Positions 7,887 through 15,594 of a DNA stretch of 64,000 bases are shown here, piece after piece. The notes under the pieces are model-generated. The model was not told the DNA's origin. It searched no databases and saw only the letters and a list, made by a program, of their open reading frames with translations. Within the stretch, counting starts at the first letter, position 1. The number at the start of each line of letters is the position of its first letter. The translations under genes were made by a program, and so were the position numbers. This stretch comes from Streptomyces sp. NBC_01255 (GTDB lineage Bacteria; Actinomycetota; Actinomycetes; Streptomycetales; Streptomycetaceae): the NCBI RefSeq assembly GCF_036226445.1, contig NZ_CP108474.1:3906001-3970000 (forward strand). Reading direction: 5' to 3'.

Positions 7887-8117
7887 ATGCGACTCGATCT
7901 GCCGAAGCCGGCACCGGCGGTGGACCGGCGGGAGCACTACCCGCCGTACCGCTTCGTCGTCACTTTCGTGGACGTCAACAAGGTGGAGCAGCACGTGCAC
8001 GTCCAGCCGCGGGGCAACTTCGGGAGTCTGCCCGGGGCCCCTGCGCCGGTCGTGCACAGCTACGGCCGCGGTTGGCAATGCGCCCCGACGGGTTGCCGGT
8101 GGAACGGCGTCCTGTGA
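7887..8117 (+). CDS. Small cluster protein, possible fourth peptide
   Basis: This 76-residue protein has a CGAGGAAG site 5 bases before the ATG. It begins MRLDLPKPAPAVDRRE, which weakly recalls the PVQR motif of the other peptides. The middle is beta-like (YRFVVTFVDVNKVEQHVHV). The end is Gly/Pro/Trp-rich with two Cys (WQCAPTGCRWNGVL). It has no signal peptide. It may be a precursor with a C-terminal Cys hairpin or an accessory binding protein. No family was recognised. Confidence 0.55.
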   Translation: MRLDLPKPAPAVDRREHYPPYRFVVTFVDVNKVEQHVHVQPRGNFGSLPGAPAPVVHSYGRGWQCAPTGCRWNGVL

Positions 8118-8190
8118 GGGATGGGGGAAAGGGAAGGGGACGGTCCGCCCCACCGGCGGCCCGTCCCCGCAGGAAGGAGCCGAGACCACC

Positions 8191-9513
8191 ATGGCCACAC
8201 TCAGGTCGGCCGTCTCCTGGCCGAACGACAAGACATATCTCTTCTTCGACGACGACACCTACGACCGGTACGACTCGGTCACGGGCCTCCGCGAGGACTC
8301 CGGACTGCCTCTTTCCAACTGGCCCGGCCTCCCCCGCTCCCCCGACGCCTTCGTCTGGTGGGGTGCGGGCAAGGCGTACGCGTTCACGGGGAGCACGTAT
8401 CTCCGCTACGACAACCTCTCCGACCGCGTCGAGCCCGACTACCTGCCGCCCAACCCGCCGTTCACGGTCGAGGCCGGCTGGCCCGGTCTGCCCACCGGCG
8501 CGGGCGGCGGAACCGACTGGCGTACCGGCGTCGACGCGGCCGTGAACTGGGGAAACGGCAAGGTGTACCTCTTCAAGGGCGACTCCTACGTGCGGTACGA
8601 CGTCACCGCCGACCGGGTCGACCCCGACTATCCCCGCCCTATCGCGGGCAACTGGACCGGGCTCACCCCCGACGGTGTGGACGCCGCCGTCCACCCGGGC
8701 GGCCGGTTCGCGTACTTCTTCCGCGGCGGGCAGTTCCAGCGCTTCGACGTGGACACCGACCGGGTGGACGCGAGCGGTCCTCTGGACGCCTCCTTCCGTC
8801 TCGCGCCCACCCCCTCCGGGGCCCTGGCCCCGGCCCGCCTGCTGACCCCCACCCAGGCGAACAAGCTCATGGCCGACCTGATCCGACGCGGCAAACTGAC
8901 CCTGAAGAGCCCGGCGTTCGTCGACGGGCCGGCCGGGATCGTGGCGCCGGCGCCCGGCCAGCGGGTCGTGGTGAGCCCACCGTCGTTCGGCGGCATCCGC
9001 TACACGAACCAGATCAACCCGGCGTCCGCCGTCATCGACAACCTCGACCAGCGCATGCTGATCGCGCTGTACCGGCTCACCCTCTGGATCAACTCGTCGG
9101 CACCGGACGTCACCGAGCTGCTCCACCTGGGCATCGGGCACGGAAACGGCCCGGCGAACGACTGCCACAACGAGGGCCGGGCGCTCGATCTCTCCGGCAT
9201 CCTGGGTACGTCGGGCGGGGCGGCCTTCACGCGGTCGGTGAAGACGCACTGGGGCAACCTGCCGCGCCCGCCCGGTGTCACGGTCCGCATCGACCCGGCC
9301 GTGGACCCACTGGGGTTCGGGCTGTTCTCGACCGCCTTCCGGTACGCCACGTACGAGTGCGAGGCGAACGGCATCGGGCCGGCCAACAAGTGGCCCATGC
9401 CGGACCTCGGCGGCAGCGGCTTCGTGATCTACCCGGACTACGGCGGTACGGTCGCGCTGCGCAACGCCCACCAGGACCACTTCCACATCCAGGTCGGCGT
9501 GACCCGCAGCTGA
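8191..9513 (+). CDS. Hemopexin-repeat protein with M15-like zinc peptidase domain
   Basis: The protein has 440 residues and a GGAAGGAG site upstream. Residues 5-205 hold four hemopexin-type repeats, one propeller's worth (KTYLFFDDDTYDRYD; KAYAFTGSTYLRYD; KVYLFKGDSYVRYD; FAYFFRGGQFQRFD). Residues 220-440 resemble D-Ala-D-Ala carboxypeptidase/VanY enzymes: HNEGRALDLSG supplies a His-x6-Asp pair and HQDHFHIQ the third zinc His. No signal peptide is present, so it is probably cytoplasmic or exported by another route. It is the last gene of the peptide cluster. It might trim the peptides or be an effector; both are inference. Confidence 0.7.
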   Translation: MATLRSAVSWPNDKTYLFFDDDTYDRYDSVTGLREDSGLPLSNWPGLPRSPDAFVWWGAGKAYAFTGSTYLRYDNLSDRVEPDYLPPNPPFTVEAGWPGLPTGAGGGTDWRTGVDAAVNWGNGKVYLFKGDSYVRYDVTADRVDPDYPRPIAGNWTGLTPDGVDAAVHPGGRFAYFFRGGQFQRFDVDTDRVDASGPLDASFRLAPTPSGALAPARLLTPTQANKLMADLIRRGKLTLKSPAFVDGPAGIVAPAPGQRVVVSPPSFGGIRYTNQINPASAVIDNLDQRMLIALYRLTLWINSSAPDVTELLHLGIGHGNGPANDCHNEGRALDLSGILGTSGGAAFTRSVKTHWGNLPRPPGVTVRIDPAVDPLGFGLFSTAFRYATYECEANGIGPANKWPMPDLGGSGFVIYPDYGGTVALRNAHQDHFHIQVGVTRS

Positions 9514-9518
9514 CGGGT

Positions 9519-9788
9519 TCAGGGCGCCGGGCGGCTCTTCGGGCGGCGCAGGCCCGCCTCGGTGAGGCGGCGGAGGAGCTCCTTCGAGCCGACCTCGACC
9601 GCGCCGCCCGCCACCGCGTCCGCGTACCGCTCCGACGGGATGTCGTAGTGGTCCCGCTCGAAGGCGCGCGGCGGCGCGCCGATCGAGGCGGCGAAGGCGT
9701 GCAGCTCGTCGAAGGAGACGTCGCTGACCAGGTGCGACCACATGCGGCCGTGCCCCGGCCAGGTCGGCGGGTCGATGTAGAGGCTCAC
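9519..9788 (-). CDS. DUF4031 domain protein
   Basis: This 89-residue protein begins VSLYIDPPTWPGHGRMWSHLVSD, the signature of the DUF4031 family of unknown function. FERDHYDIPSERYADAV follows, also typical. The GTG at 9788 overlaps the stop of a 12-codon mini-frame in a GTGA, so translation is probably coupled to what lies upstream. The 35-bp unit carrying this start is repeated upstream (see 9771-9859). It ends 5 bases from the converging hemopexin gene. Confidence 0.75.
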   Translation of the reverse strand: MSLYIDPPTWPGHGRMWSHLVSDVSFDELHAFAASIGAPPRAFERDHYDIPSERYADAVAGGAVEVGSKELLRRLTEAGLRRPKSRPAP

Positions 9789-9859
9789 GCCGGGCACCCC
9801 ACCGGGTCGATGTAAAGGCTCACGCCGGGCACCCCACCGGGTCGATGCAGAGGCTCACG
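9771..9859 (-). repeat. 35-bp tandem repeat triplicating the DUF4031 start codon region
   Basis: Two full 35-bp units (9771-9805 and 9806-9840) and a 19-bp partial unit (9841-9859) are arranged head to tail. Each contains the gene's start and first codons (GTGAGCCTCTACATCGAC on the minus strand). Because 35 is not a multiple of three, the two upstream starts each open a 12-codon frame. Each of these ends in a TGA that overlaps the next GTG. Confidence 0.9.
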
Positions 9860-10211
9860 TCAGCCTGCCCACCGGTGCGACCACCACTCCCTGCTTGCCG
9901 CAGACCCAGTGCGGGTCGGGCCCGAGCTCGGGCTCCACGTCCAGGGCGTGCGGGTCGCCCGTGGAGCAGACCGGGCAGAGCGGCCAGCGTCCGTACCGTT
10001 CGAGGAGGGCGTCCTGGACGTCCTGGGCGACGAGCCCCGCGACGTACGTCACACCCTCGGGCCACTGCTCGACCCACCAGCGCCGGTGGGCCACCGCGTC
10101 CTCCACCATCGACACGACCTCGGCGGCGGCCACCTCTCGGGCCACCAGGTCGGCCATTACCAGCGCGCGAGCGGCGTGCAGCGCCTGCTCCACGGGGTCG
10201 ATCTCGTCCAT
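9855..10211 (-). CDS. Conserved small protein with CPVC motif, unknown function
   Basis: The protein has 118 residues and an acidic helical first half (DPVEQALHAARALVMADLVA). The second half contains WWVEQWPEGVTYVAGLVAQ, then WPLCPVCSTGDPHAL and HWVCGKQG, which could form a small zinc ribbon. Its TGA overlaps the first of three repeated GTG starts leading to the DUF4031 gene, so the two belong to one translational unit. Function is unknown. Confidence 0.7.
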   Translation of the reverse strand: MDEIDPVEQALHAARALVMADLVAREVAAAEVVSMVEDAVAHRRWWVEQWPEGVTYVAGLVAQDVQDALLERYGRWPLCPVCSTGDPHALDVEPELGPDPHWVCGKQGVVVAPVGRLT

Positions 10212-10316
10212 GCACTCATTGTCACCCGCCGCCGGGAAAGGGCGAAGGTCCCGTCCGTTTCCGGGACCCGCCCGGGGCCGATCCGGGCCGATGGGGTCTT
10301 GTCGGCCCGCCCGGCC

Positions 10317-10329
10317 GAAAGTATCTTTC
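10317..10329. promoter_or_regulatory. Small palindrome in the murR-like promoter
   Basis: GAAAG-TAT-CTTTC lies 4 bases before the RpiR-type regulator's GTG. A second dyad, GTGAA-N7-TTCAC (10346-10362), overlaps its first codons. Two dyads about 30 bp apart around the start fit autoregulation by a dimeric SIS-domain repressor. This is inferred from position only. Confidence 0.45.
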
Positions 10330-10333
10330 AGAT

Positions 10334-11260
10334 GTGACCAATGAAGTGAAGGAAAGTTTCACGAGCGAGGCGCCTGCCGCGCCCCCCGCGCCCGCCGCCC
10401 TCGCGGCCAAGGTGCGGACCCTCGCGCCCTCCATGACCCGCTCGATGCAGCGGGTCGCCGAAGCCGTCGCCGGCGACCCCGCCGGCTGCGCCGCCCTCAC
10501 GGTCACCGGCCTCGCCGAGCTCACCGGCACCAGCGAGGCGACCGTCGTCCGCACCGCCCGGCTCCTCGGCTACCCCGGCTACCGCGACCTGCGCCTCGCC
10601 CTCGCCGGCCTCGCCGCACAGCAGCAGTCCGGCCGCGCGCCCGCCGTCACCGCCGACATCGCCGTCGACGACCCCGTCGCCGACGTCGTCGCCAAGCTCG
10701 CCTACGACGAGCAGCAGACCCTCGCCGACACCGCCGCCGGACTCGACACCGTCCAGCTCGGCGCCGCCGTCGCCGCGCTCGCCACCGCCCGCCGCATCGA
10801 CATCTACGGCGTCGGCGCCTCCGGACTCGTCGCCCAGGACCTCGGCCAGAAGCTGCTCCGCATCGGCCTGATCGCGCACGCCCACAGCGACCCGCACCTC
10901 GCCGTCACCAACGCCGTACAGCTCCGCTCCGGCGACGTCGCCATCGCCATCACCCACTCCGGCTCCACCGGCGACGTCATAGAGCCGCTGCGGGTCGCCT
11001 TCGACCACGGCGCCACCACGGTCGCGATCACCGGCCGCCCGGACGGCCCGGTCACGCAGTACGCCGACCACGTCCTGACCACCTCCACCGCCCGCGAGAG
11101 CGAACTGCGCCCCGCGGCCATGTCGTCCCGGACCAGCCAACTCCTGGTCGTGGACTGTCTGTTCACCTGCGTCACCCAGCGTACGTACGAGACGGCGGCC
11201 CCTGCCCTCGCCGCCTCGTACGAAGCCCTCGCCCACCGCCACTCGCCCCGGACCCGCTGA
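10334..11260 (+). CDS. MurR/RpiR-family transcriptional regulator
   Basis: This 308-residue regulator has an N-terminal HTH_6 domain (about 30-105; MQRVAEAVAGDP, then LTGTSEATVVRTARLLGYPGYRDL). A sugar-phosphate-binding SIS domain follows (about 140-280; DIYGVGASGLVAQDLGQKLL and AITHSGSTGDVIEPL). Its position immediately before murQ and the PTS gene suggests it senses MurNAc-6-phosphate and controls this operon. GTG 10334 has no clear Shine-Dalgarno, so the transcript may be leaderless; the in-frame GTG 10346 is an alternative. Confidence 0.88.
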   Translation: MTNEVKESFTSEAPAAPPAPAALAAKVRTLAPSMTRSMQRVAEAVAGDPAGCAALTVTGLAELTGTSEATVVRTARLLGYPGYRDLRLALAGLAAQQQSGRAPAVTADIAVDDPVADVVAKLAYDEQQTLADTAAGLDTVQLGAAVAALATARRIDIYGVGASGLVAQDLGQKLLRIGLIAHAHSDPHLAVTNAVQLRSGDVAIAITHSGSTGDVIEPLRVAFDHGATTVAITGRPDGPVTQYADHVLTTSTARESELRPAAMSSRTSQLLVVDCLFTCVTQRTYETAAPALAASYEALAHRHSPRTR

Positions 11261-11346
11261 CCGTTCGCGCAGACCACCCGCCCGCCGAGCGTCACACGTC
11301 GACCGCCAACGACGCCGACGACGTCCACGCACCGAAAGAGCCGCAC

Positions 11347-12291
11347 ATGTCCACCTCCGCCACGTCCGCCACCTACTCCGAGCTCCGCGCCCAGCTGGCC
11401 ACCCTCACCACCGAGGCGTTCCGCCCCGAGCTCGCCGAGATCGACCGGCTGCCGACCCTGGACATCGCCCGGACCATGAACGGCGAGGACCAGACCGTCC
11501 CCGCCGCCGTGGCCCGCCAGCTCCCCGCCATCGCCGCCGCGATCGACGCCACGGCCGCGCGCATGGCACGCGGCGGCCGGCTGATCTACATGGGCGCCGG
11601 CACCGCGGGCCGCCTGGGCGTCCTCGACGCCAGCGAGTGCCCGCCCACCTTCAACACCGACCCCTCCGTCGTCGTCGGCCTGATCGCGGGCGGCCCCTCC
11701 GCCATGGTCAAGGCCGTCGAAGGCGCCGAGGACTCCAAGGAGCTCGCGGTGAAGGACCTGACCGCGCTCGGGCTCACCGCCGACGACACCGTGGTCGGCA
11801 TCTCCGCCTCCGGCCGTACCCCGTACGCCATCGGCGCCGTCGAGCACGCCCGCGCGCACGGCGCGCTGACCATCGGCCTGTCCTGCAACGCGGACAGCGC
11901 GCTCGCCGCCGCCGCCGAGCACGGCATCGAGGTCGTCCCCGGCCCCGAGCTCCTCACCGGCTCCACCCGGCTCAAGGCCGGCACGGCCCAGAAGCTCGTC
12001 CTCAACATGATCTCGACCATCACGATGATCCGCCTCGGCAAGACCTACGGAAACCTGATGGTCGACGTCCGGGCCTCCAACGAGAAGCTCCAGGCCCGCT
12101 CGCGGCGGATCGTCGCCCTCGCCACCGGTGCGCCGGACGAGCAGATCGAGGCCGCCCTCGCCGCCGCCGACGGGGAGGTGAAGAACGCGATCCTCATGAT
12201 CCTCGCCGACATCGACGCCCCCACGGCCGCGAGTCGCCTCACCGTCTCCCAGGGTCACCTGCGTGCGGCGCTGCACGCGACGACCACCTGA
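11347..12291 (+). CDS. murQ: N-acetylmuramic acid 6-phosphate etherase
   Basis: This 314-residue cytoplasmic lyase cleaves the D-lactyl ether of MurNAc-6-phosphate to give GlcNAc-6-phosphate and lactate in cell-wall recycling. Diagnostic segments are RLIYMGAGTAGRLGVLDASE and VGISASGRTPYAIGA in the SIS domain, then LTGSTRLKAGTAQKLVLNM, which is near-invariant in MurQ. GAAAGAG precedes the ATG. The product feeds the nagA pathway encoded at 36 kb. It lies between its regulator and the PTS transporter, consistent with one operon. Confidence 0.95.
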   Translation: MSTSATSATYSELRAQLATLTTEAFRPELAEIDRLPTLDIARTMNGEDQTVPAAVARQLPAIAAAIDATAARMARGGRLIYMGAGTAGRLGVLDASECPPTFNTDPSVVVGLIAGGPSAMVKAVEGAEDSKELAVKDLTALGLTADDTVVGISASGRTPYAIGAVEHARAHGALTIGLSCNADSALAAAAEHGIEVVPGPELLTGSTRLKAGTAQKLVLNMISTITMIRLGKTYGNLMVDVRASNEKLQARSRRIVALATGAPDEQIEAALAAADGEVKNAILMILADIDAPTAASRLTVSQGHLRAALHATTT

Positions 12292-12326
12292 CACCCCCAC
12301 CCCCGCACAGCAAGGCCCACCGCACC

Positions 12327-13847
12327 ATGAGCAATGACGACAAGAACCGCGCCATCGCCGCCGCGATCCTCCCCCTCGTCGGCGGCGCCGAGAACATCTC
12401 CTCGGTCGCCCACTGCATGACCCGCCTCCGGCTTGGCCTGCGTGACCGCTCCCTCGTCCAGGACCAGGCCCTCAAGGCCCTGCCGTCCGTGATGGGTGTG
12501 GTGGAGGACGACACGTACCAGATCGTCCTCGGCCCGGGCACCGTCGCCCGCGTGACCCCCGAGCTCGAAGCCCTGGTGGCCGCCGCCCCTCAGCCCGTCC
12601 ACACGGCCGAGGACCTCGCCGCCCAGGGCGCCGCCCTGAAGGCCGCGCAGAAGCAGAAGAACGCCACCCCGTTCAAGCTCTTCCTGCGCAGGATCGCGAA
12701 CATCTTCGTTCCGCTGATCCCCGCCCTCATCGGCTGCGGCATCATCGCCGGCCTCAACGGCCTGCTGATCAACCTCGGCTGGCTGCCCGGCGTCACCCCC
12801 GCCCTCGCGGCGATGGCGAGCGGCTTCATGGCGCTCATCGCGGTCTTCGTCGGCTACAACACGGCCAAGGAGTTCGGCGGCACCGCCATCCTCGGCGGCG
12901 CGGTCGCGGCGATCATCGTCTTCCCCGGCGTCGCCAAGATCGACGCCTTCGGCCAGACCCTCTCCCCCGGCCAGGGCGGCGTACTCGGCGCACTGGGCGC
13001 GGCGATCCTCGCCGTGTACGTGGAGAAGTGGTGCCGCCGCTGGGTCCCCGAGGCCCTCGACGTCCTCGTCACCCCCACCCTCACCGTCCTCATCTCGGGC
13101 CTCGTCACCATCTTCGGCCTGATGTTCGTCGCCGGTGAGATCTCCACCGCGATCGGCGAGTTCGCCAACTGGCTCCTCGCGAACGCGGGCGCCGGAGCCG
13201 GCTTCCTCCTCGGCGGTCTCTTCCTCCCGCTCGTGATGCTCGGCCTGCACCAGGCCCTGATCCCGATCCACACCACGCTCATCGAACAGCAGGGATACAC
13301 GGTCCTCCTCCCCATCCTCGCGATGGCGGGCGCCGGCCAGGTCGGCGCGGCCATGGCCGTCTACCTCAAGCTCCCTCGCAACGGCTCCATCCGCCGCACC
13401 ATCAAGTCCGCCCTCCCGGCCGGCTTCCTGGGCGTCGGCGAGCCCCTGATCTACGGCGTCTCGCTCCCCCTGGGCCGCCCGTTCATCACGGCCTGCGTCG
13501 GCGGCGCCTTCGGCGGCGGCTTCGTCGGCCTCTTCAGCATGCTGGGCGACTCGGTCGGCTCGACCGCGATCGGCCCGTCGGGCTGGGCGCTCTTCCCGCT
13601 CCTCGACGGCAACAAGGGCCTCGGCGAGACGATCGCGATCTACGCGGGCGGCCTGCTCGTCGGCTACGCGGCCGGATTCGTCGCCACGTACTTCTGGGGC
13701 TTCAGCAAGGAGCTCCTGGAGGAGTTCGACGTCGACACGGAGGCGGCGACGGCCTCCGAGGTGACGGTGGCGGCGGGCGGACCGACGCCGACCGCGACGA
13801 CCCCGACCACTCCGACCACTCCGGAGCCGGAACCGGCGAAGGTCTGA
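12327..13847 (+). CDS. murP: PTS EIIBC transporter, probably for MurNAc
   Basis: This 506-residue protein starts with a EIIB domain (residues 1-90) whose phosphorylated Cys is C30 in SVAHCMTRLRL. An EIIC domain of about ten helices follows (about 110-480; NIFVPLIPALIGCGIIAGL and GFLGVGEPLIYGVSLPLGRP). No EIIA is attached, so a separate Crr-type EIIA must serve it. Co-location with murQ and an RpiR regulator points to MurNAc uptake. The C-terminus is a Thr/Pro tail. A strong hairpin follows the stop. Confidence 0.88.
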   Translation: MSNDDKNRAIAAAILPLVGGAENISSVAHCMTRLRLGLRDRSLVQDQALKALPSVMGVVEDDTYQIVLGPGTVARVTPELEALVAAAPQPVHTAEDLAAQGAALKAAQKQKNATPFKLFLRRIANIFVPLIPALIGCGIIAGLNGLLINLGWLPGVTPALAAMASGFMALIAVFVGYNTAKEFGGTAILGGAVAAIIVFPGVAKIDAFGQTLSPGQGGVLGALGAAILAVYVEKWCRRWVPEALDVLVTPTLTVLISGLVTIFGLMFVAGEISTAIGEFANWLLANAGAGAGFLLGGLFLPLVMLGLHQALIPIHTTLIEQQGYTVLLPILAMAGAGQVGAAMAVYLKLPRNGSIRRTIKSALPAGFLGVGEPLIYGVSLPLGRPFITACVGGAFGGGFVGLFSMLGDSVGSTAIGPSGWALFPLLDGNKGLGETIAIYAGGLLVGYAAGFVATYFWGFSKELLEEFDVDTEAATASEVTVAAGGPTPTATTPTTPTTPEPEPAKV

Positions 13848-13850
13848 CAG

Positions 13851-13902
13851 GGGTACGGGAAGGGCCCGGGCGGCACATGCCACCCGGGCCCTTCCCGTAC
13901 CC
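13851..13902. terminator. Bidirectional terminator between murP and the aminopeptidase gene
   Basis: The arms 13851-13875 and 13878-13902 are complementary over 25 bp with a single mismatch (GGGTACGGGAAGGGCCCGGG at the base). They sit between two converging genes, 3 bases after the murP stop and 8 bases before the other gene's stop. Confidence 0.9.
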
Positions 13903-13909
13903 GTGGTCG

Positions 13910-15457
13910 TCATCGGCAGAGAACGTCCTCCGACGGCCGGACACCCTCGGTCAGATAGCGGGTCACCGCCGCGTCACCGCAGGCGTTCCCGTTGCCCAAG
14001 TAGACCCCGTGCCCGCCGTGGTCGACGGAGACGAGCCGCGCCCGCTGGCCGAGGGCCTCCCGCATCCGCAGCCCCTTGGAGTACGGCGTGGACGGGTCGC
14101 GCAGGTTCTGGATCATCAGGATGTTGGACGGCCCCCGGTCGGTGATGCGGACCGGCTTCTCCACCGCCCCGCCCTTCCAGAAGGAGCAGGGCGTGATGTT
14201 CGCCGGCATCCCCGCCGTCAGCGGGAACCGCTCCCGGTCCTTCGCCACGGCCCGCTCGTACGCCGGTACGGACGCGGGCCAGTTCACGTCGTTGCAGATC
14301 ACGCCGACGGTGATGGCCGCCGCGTCGTCCGGCATCGCACCGGCCAGCTCGCGCGGCAGCACCGGCTCGCCCTTCGGGTCGAGCGCCTCCGTCACCATCT
14401 GCGCGAAGGACGGGAAGAAACCGTCGGAGTAGAGCGCGAGCTGGAGCGCCTGGAGCAGCATGGACCCGGTGAGCGGGGGCCCGGGGGTCACGGGCGCACC
14501 CGGCGCGCCGGGCAGCACGGAGGCATGCGGCTCCCGGTCGAGCCGGCCCGCGAGGTCCATGAGCACAGCCCGTACGTCCTCGGGCCGCTCCGCGAGCCGC
14601 AGCCCCTCGACCGCCCGGTCGGGGTGCGCCGCCCAGGCCGCGAAGTCCGGGAAACGGTCCTCGGCGCCCTGCGCCATGCCCTCCAGCCAGCCCCGGGCGA
14701 CCCGCTTCGGGTCCGGGTCGTTGCTGCTGTCGAGCACCCAACGGTCCGTACGCCCGGGGAACTTCTCCGCGTACGAGGCCGCCACGTACGTCCCGTACGA
14801 CACGCTCCACGCCGACAGCTCCCGCTCGCCGAGCGCCTGCCGCAGCCGGTCCATGTCCCGCACCTGGTTGGCGGTGGTCAGCCCGCGCAGCATGGCGCCG
14901 CCGTTGCGGGCGCAGGCCTCGGCGACCCGCTTCGAGCGGGCGATGTTCTCCTCGACGCCCCCGTCGGCGCTCGGCCACGACCGCAGCGTCATCATCCACC
15001 GGTCGCCCTCGTCGAGGCCGCACCGCGCCTTGGCGGAGCCGCCGATCCCACGTGGGTCGAAGGCCACGAGGTCGTACGCCCCGTCCATCTCCTTCGCCAG
15101 GACGGCACCCTTCTGCGCCAACCGCTGCACCCCGGAGCTGCCGGGCCCGCCCGGGATCACCATCAGGGTCCCGCGCCGCGCCTCGGGCCGCGTGCTGGGC
15201 AGCCGGGAGACGGCGAGCTGGATCTGCTCCCCGTCGGGCCGGGCGTAGTCCAGGGGTACGGAGAGCATGGCGCACCGCTGTCCGGGCAGCGGCCGAAGGG
15301 CCGGGGCGCAGTCACCCCACGCAAGCCCGGCGCCGGCCCCGCCGGTGGCGGCAGTGGCGGCAGCGGCGGTGGCACCGCCTCCGGAGAGAGCGGCACCGGC
15401 GACGGCGGCGGCGGAGAGGGCGAGGACAAGCGTCTTGCGTCCACGGTTCGTTGTCAT
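13910..15457 (-). CDS. Secreted tripeptidyl aminopeptidase-like alpha/beta hydrolase
   Basis: This 515-residue protein has a signal peptide (RGRKTLVLALSAAAVAGAAL) and an alpha/beta-hydrolase fold. PGGPGSSG gives the oxyanion region, WSVSYGTYVAA the nucleophile Ser, and DHGGHGVYLGN the catalytic His. A TAP-like C-terminal segment follows (PSNILMIQNLRDPSTPYSKG). Such S33-family enzymes of streptomycetes release N-terminal tripeptides from exported proteins or scavenge peptides outside the cell. ATG 15457 is chosen over 15493 because it starts just before the positively charged n-region. Confidence 0.88.
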   Translation of the reverse strand: MTTNRGRKTLVLALSAAAVAGAALSGGGATAAAATAATGGAGAGLAWGDCAPALRPLPGQRCAMLSVPLDYARPDGEQIQLAVSRLPSTRPEARRGTLMVIPGGPGSSGVQRLAQKGAVLAKEMDGAYDLVAFDPRGIGGSAKARCGLDEGDRWMMTLRSWPSADGGVEENIARSKRVAEACARNGGAMLRGLTTANQVRDMDRLRQALGERELSAWSVSYGTYVAASYAEKFPGRTDRWVLDSSNDPDPKRVARGWLEGMAQGAEDRFPDFAAWAAHPDRAVEGLRLAERPEDVRAVLMDLAGRLDREPHASVLPGAPGAPVTPGPPLTGSMLLQALQLALYSDGFFPSFAQMVTEALDPKGEPVLPRELAGAMPDDAAAITVGVICNDVNWPASVPAYERAVAKDRERFPLTAGMPANITPCSFWKGGAVEKPVRITDRGPSNILMIQNLRDPSTPYSKGLRMREALGQRARLVSVDHGGHGVYLGNGNACGDAAVTRYLTEGVRPSEDVLCR

Positions 15458-15594
15458 GCGCACAGCCTCGTGCAGCGGTCCCGTCCGCCCCATCCGGCAG
15501 GCACGCGGGCCGAGCGTGGGGACAACCCCCGCCCGGAAGGGGGGCGTACGGCCCCGCTCGGAGCGAAAGCGGGCGTTCGGGGGATGATCACCGC

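Noticed and set aside
4430..7888. A 1152-codon open frame on the minus strand opposite the protease and peptide genes
   Set aside because: It is composed of Gly/Arg/Val-rich nonsense typical of the antisense of high-GC genes, and it runs across several well-supported plus-strand genes with their own ribosome binding sites.
7156..8117. A lanthipeptide, lasso or classical cyanobactin cluster
   Set aside because: No LanB/C/M, no lasso B/C pair, no YcaO or PatF and no AYDG follower motif is present. Only the PatA/PatG-type protease supports a cyanobactin-like link.
10248..10268. GGTCCCG/CGGGACC inverted repeat upstream of the MurNAc regulator
   Set aside because: Only 7-bp arms in a very GC-rich stretch; such dyads are expected by chance and it is not next to a start or stop.
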